Assembly: GCA_963920575.1 (NCBI GenBank)
Contig: OY986966.1
Span: forward strand, 3,244,130-3,308,129
Reading direction: 5' to 3'
Source of the DNA: Narthecium ossifragum
Taxonomy: Eukaryota > Streptophyta > Magnoliopsida > Dioscoreales > Nartheciaceae
DNA length: 64,000 nt
Of this stretch, positions 60,501-64,000 are shown piece after piece. The position numbers and the translations under genes are program-made. The notes below the pieces were generated by a model. That model was not told the DNA's origin. It worked only from the letters and a program-made list of their open reading frames with translations, and searched no databases. Each line of letters begins with the position of its first letter. Position 1 is the stretch's first letter.

Positions 60501-63423
60501 TGTTTTTGAGTCCATCATCCTCTTCTAGTCTAGGAAAGTTCTTTGGTTTCTCGGAGCTGATGTCTCCAAACGGAAATATAATCGTCTTGCCTATTTGGGA
60601 AAGATTTCATCCATATTGTAGATGAAATTGCATACATTCTAGTTGTGACTGCCACCTCGCTCTTTTTATGGTATGGTAAATATATGTCCTAGACTAAGTA
60701 ATATTGATGTGCTCATATGTTTCACTCCTGCCTCGAACCTAGTTGGACAACCTAGTTGGACCTCAAATCTTCTTACATCTCTCTCCTATCATATTATCTA
60801 GCAGTTTTCCCTTTCTAAACACAACAGAAGTTCTAATTCGTGTCATTCTTCATGTACTCTTTTCCTTTTGTTTGCCTACAATTATTGTTTAACTATATCA
60901 TCTGATTTCTTCAGGTTAAACTTGTTAAATGTGTTGTTCAGAATGTTGTCATAGACATCTCATTTAATCAGATAGGCGGACTCTACACACTCTGGTTTCT
61001 TGAGCAGGTATGTAGACTAGCATGGCCTCATTTCCTCTAATCACACAATCAAAGTTTTACACGTATACCTTTTGTTCTTCATCTCCTCAGTCATGGGTCC
61101 ATGATACATTTTTCAACCTTTTTTAGTAGGGTCCTATGCAATGTACTGAGAGTTGAGATTTCTTGTAGGCTGATGCAGTTATTGGACAGGACCATCTCTT
61201 TAAGCGAAGTATTATACTAATCAAATCTTGGTGCTACTATGAGAGCCATATTCTAGGTGCTCATCATGGCCTATTATCTACGTATGCGCTGGAATCATTA
61301 ATACTGTATATTATCCGTATATTCTGCCCATCGGATGGCCCATTGAAGGTGAGTGCTTGATGTTGCATGTTTTTACCTACGAGTACACAAATGTTCGTTT
61401 TTGTAAAGTGTGGGCTTCGAAAGTACATAAATTCCTATAGTTGTTACAAATTTGTGTTTCATAGGTTTTGTACAGGTTTCTAGCCTACTTTGGCGAATTT
61501 GATTGGAATAGCTTTTGCATCAGCTTACATGGCCCTATTCATCTGTCTTCCTTACCGACCTTAGAAGGTAAGGGCTGTTGAAATGACCTTTCTTGCCTGA
61601 GGACTTATTAATTTGCCTTCCAACCATCATTCGTCTTTTTGATGTGCAAAATGATTTTTTTCATGTACTAGCAGATTCTTCCAGGGGTTCATCAAGCAGC
61701 AACCAAATGTTTCGTAAGAAGTATCTAAACATAGTTGATCCATTAAATCAGTACAATAATCTCGGAAGAAGTGTTAGTGAAGGTTTACACTCCAGATCCT
61801 AAAACTGAATTAAATTGTTTATCAAAAGCTGTTCCTTTCTATCATTAATTTGTTTTTTTTTATCGTCCTCGTTGTGTCTAGGGAATTCATATCGCATTAG
61901 AAAGGCACTTAAATATGGTGCTCAAGAGCTAGAAAGCATCCTCATGCTGCCTCCAGGAGAAATTGACATCAAACTGAAAATGTTCTTCATGAAGACTTTG
62001 GATAGGCATGACACTGGAAAACGTGCAGATTTGCAAAATGCCTTTCCGCATGATGAAGATATTGAGCTGTTACGAGGCAAAAGTTCTGGTTCTAGAGAGG
62101 GTGATTTGGCTTCAAGTCCACTTACTTCTGGTCATTATGGAGCATTGGCCAAAGAAATCAAGAAAATAAATCTTTCTGCAACAAAAAAGGAGCATGAAAC
62201 CAAAATAATATTGAATAGATCTTTGACAAGTGATACTACAGATCTTACAACTAACAAAATGCTGGTTTCAAGAGAAGCCAGTGAAACATATAAAGTTTCA
62301 CCACCTAATACTTATGCATCACACTTTGTTTTTCAGCCAGATAGTAGATTTGGAAATCATATCCTGCCTGCTAGGATTTCAGTTATGGATAGTTCAGATT
62401 CGCAAAAGAATATATCATCAAGAGGAACTACAGCCTGCTCTCTAAATACTCATGGAATATCTGATTCTGCTACCTTGTCATCTAGTCAGAATCCCAATTG
62501 TGGGAAGGATTCAGAGCTTGGACGCTCTTCGATTGGAAATGAAGGAGGTGCCGCTAACTCGAGTAACAAGCCCGTCAACCTTTTAGACTTAGATGGAAAT
62601 GTCGAACTACATCATATCAATTTTCTATGTGCTCAACAGTGTGTGGAAAGTAATATTGGCACACATTATCTTTCTTCCCCTGCCCAGTTGGATCACGAAG
62701 AACTATGGAATGCCCTTCAGCAACAGAACAAGTCTTTGCATACAAACGCATTCGGGGTGATCCATGAGAAATTTCCTCCCCCTTGCCTTCAGCAATCAGA
62801 TCAACTTCATATTGCTGGCCAGCATGGAGTAGAAGTTCCCCAGAGGCAACGTGGAACAGGCACATACATTTCAATTATGGTAGAGTCATCAGTTTTTGCA
62901 TCCCTTATCTGTTAACTTGTTGAGTTTCTTACATCCGTATAATATCTACTCTTGAATTGCAAATTTGTTGGTGCTTGAGGGCTAGTACTATGATGGCATA
63001 TTTGTAAAGTGGAACAGCTCCTCTTATGCTACTTAAATTAGCAGCAGTAAATCATATTACTCTAATTTTTCATCCATGTCTGCTTTGAGCCGATGCTGCT
63101 AACTTTAAATGCAGAACTTTCTAACCTTAACAACTAGGAGCTCCTGTGCTGATGACACCACTTGCTTGCTCTTTATTTCATAACCAACCAACTATGCTGT
63201 TTGGTCTTTCGTTTTGTAGAATAGTCGCCACGATGGGAGAAGAGCATTCCCTGGTTACTACAACAATAATCAGGCGGCAGCAGCCCCAGAGGAATACCTT
63301 GCAACACTAGAGAGTCAGGAGGCACCTCTCCACAGGCAACACATTGTTTGTGGTCTAAATGATCAAAGGAGGCTGGATACCCACCAGTCATGGAAGAAAA
63401 AGTCAAGGAAGGGAAAACGATAA
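57510..63423 (+). CDS. Nucleotidyltransferase / PAP-OAS1 substrate-binding domain protein
   Basis: Eight exons: 57510..57728, 58757..58942, 60915..61007, 61169..61348, 61465..61567, 61675..61782, 61882..62879 and 63220..63423. They give 696 residues with consistent phases. The N-terminal half is a non-canonical poly(A) polymerase-like fold. The NTase core reads PFGSVPLRSYLPDGDIDLSAF in two parts, with Gly78-Ser79 and Asp90/Asp92. A third acidic residue is Asp149 in VVIDISFNQIGG. The PAP/OAS1 domain follows (IILIKSWCYYESHILG, GLLSTYALESLILYI) and IVDPLNQYNNLGRSV. Exon 7 adds a long, low-complexity Ser-rich tail, and the C-terminus is basic (KKKSRKGKR). Such plant proteins are annotated as nucleotidyltransferase family; substrate is unknown. 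Intron 2 is about 2 kb. Confidence 0.93.
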
Positions 63424-64000
63424 ATCTTATCACCAGATGCCAGTTCAGAATTTGGTTTGCTTGGCCCTGCTTCCTTGGGAGCATTCACTCCAGAGCTCCT
63501 CACCATCCCTCCGCTGATGCTGCAAAGATCAGGGGTGAGTGCTAGTTTCAAAAGAATAGTTTCCGGCAGCTGAGTTTCCCATCGTTTTAGGAAGTGATGA
63601 AATATTAAAAGTAGGTGACCACACAAAAAGACACGGGTCCTAGGAGAACAGTACAAATTCTTGATTAAATCTTGATAACTGTGCGTTTTCTCTACGTTTC
63701 GTTTCTTAACCCAAGTTAAGTTTTGCAGTATAGATAATGCCCTGAAGCATATACTTTGCAGAAACATTCAAGATAATGAACTGCTCATATCAAGAAAGAC
63801 TAGCACTGCTTCATTTTAGGAGGGTCAGATATATTTTCTCAAAGTAAATAAGGATGACAAATAAGTCTAAAGAAGCCTGAGGTTTAAACATGCAGGGCTG
63901 TCCAATTTTATCAGTTGAAGGACAACTCGGGCTTCCCCGCTCTTGCTGGCCAAGTCCTCCTCCCTATTGCTCATTGAGGCTTCCCTCTTATTACTGGATA
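63424..64000. other. 3' flank, no further gene recognised
   Basis: Downstream sequence of the nucleotidyltransferase gene. Minus-strand open frames that overlap the last exon are shadows. Nothing else can be supported before the window ends. Confidence 0.5.

Noticed and set aside
62230..62445. 71-codon frame overlapping exon 7 of the nucleotidyltransferase gene
   Set aside because: Alternative-frame shadow of the real exon.

Overview
The window is nuclear DNA of a flowering plant. Its genes have many GT-AG introns, and the products are plant-specific: an alpha-expansin, a UDP-xylose-type transporter, a reticulon-like protein and a plant MATE carrier. Several coding exons are GC-rich (expansin, MATE, the start of the tRNA methyltransferase) while introns and spacers are AT-rich. 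This suggests a monocot, but I cannot name the species from sequence alone. Exon structures were built by hand from splice signals, reading phase and family resemblance.

Layout. 0.4-1.3 kb (+): last two exons of a nardilysin/insulinase-type metallopeptidase that runs off the left edge. 1.5-6.3 kb: transposon-rich spacer with a fold-back element carrying a nested hAT MITE, and two tiny LINE insertions with intact target-site duplications. 6.5-7.4 kb (+): alpha-expansin. 8.1-10.5 kb (+): MacroD-type macrodomain protein. 11.4-13.7 kb (-): reticulon-like protein. 14.2-16.5 kb: low-complexity DNA and a PIF/Harbinger-like element. 17.3-21.6 kb (+): UDP-xylose-type transporter. 22.5-23.9 kb (-): MATE transporter. 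24-36 kb: about 12 kb without an intact gene, holding a striking nest of palindromes, MITEs, LINE remnants and gene fragments (PPR, serine acetyltransferase). 36.2-39.8 kb (+): mitochondrial-type manganese superoxide dismutase with a LINE in an intron. 40.4-42.5 kb: a Mutator-like element with about 100-bp TIRs, next to ribosomal protein S26 (42.7-46.0 kb, +). 46.6-50.0 kb (-): organellar-type TRM1-like tRNA dimethyltransferase. 50.7-57.0 kb: remains of a Mutator-like element that carries a decayed Ulp1/SENP-type cysteine protease gene and a 5'-truncated transposase, split by a 5S-bearing solo LTR. 57.5-63.4 kb (+): a nucleotidyltransferase/PAP-OAS1-type protein.

The resident genes are unrelated housekeeping or cell-wall genes and form no pathway. 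The more unusual content is in the mobile DNA. The Ulp1-MULE has degenerate 21-bp tandem repeats in three of its introns and between its two genes, in both orientations. A 0.6-kb cluster of nested palindromes abuts a PPR fragment. At least four LINE pieces (three with clear duplications, one with a near-perfect one) can be delimited to the base. No virus, CRISPR array, tRNA gene or functional rRNA gene was recognised.
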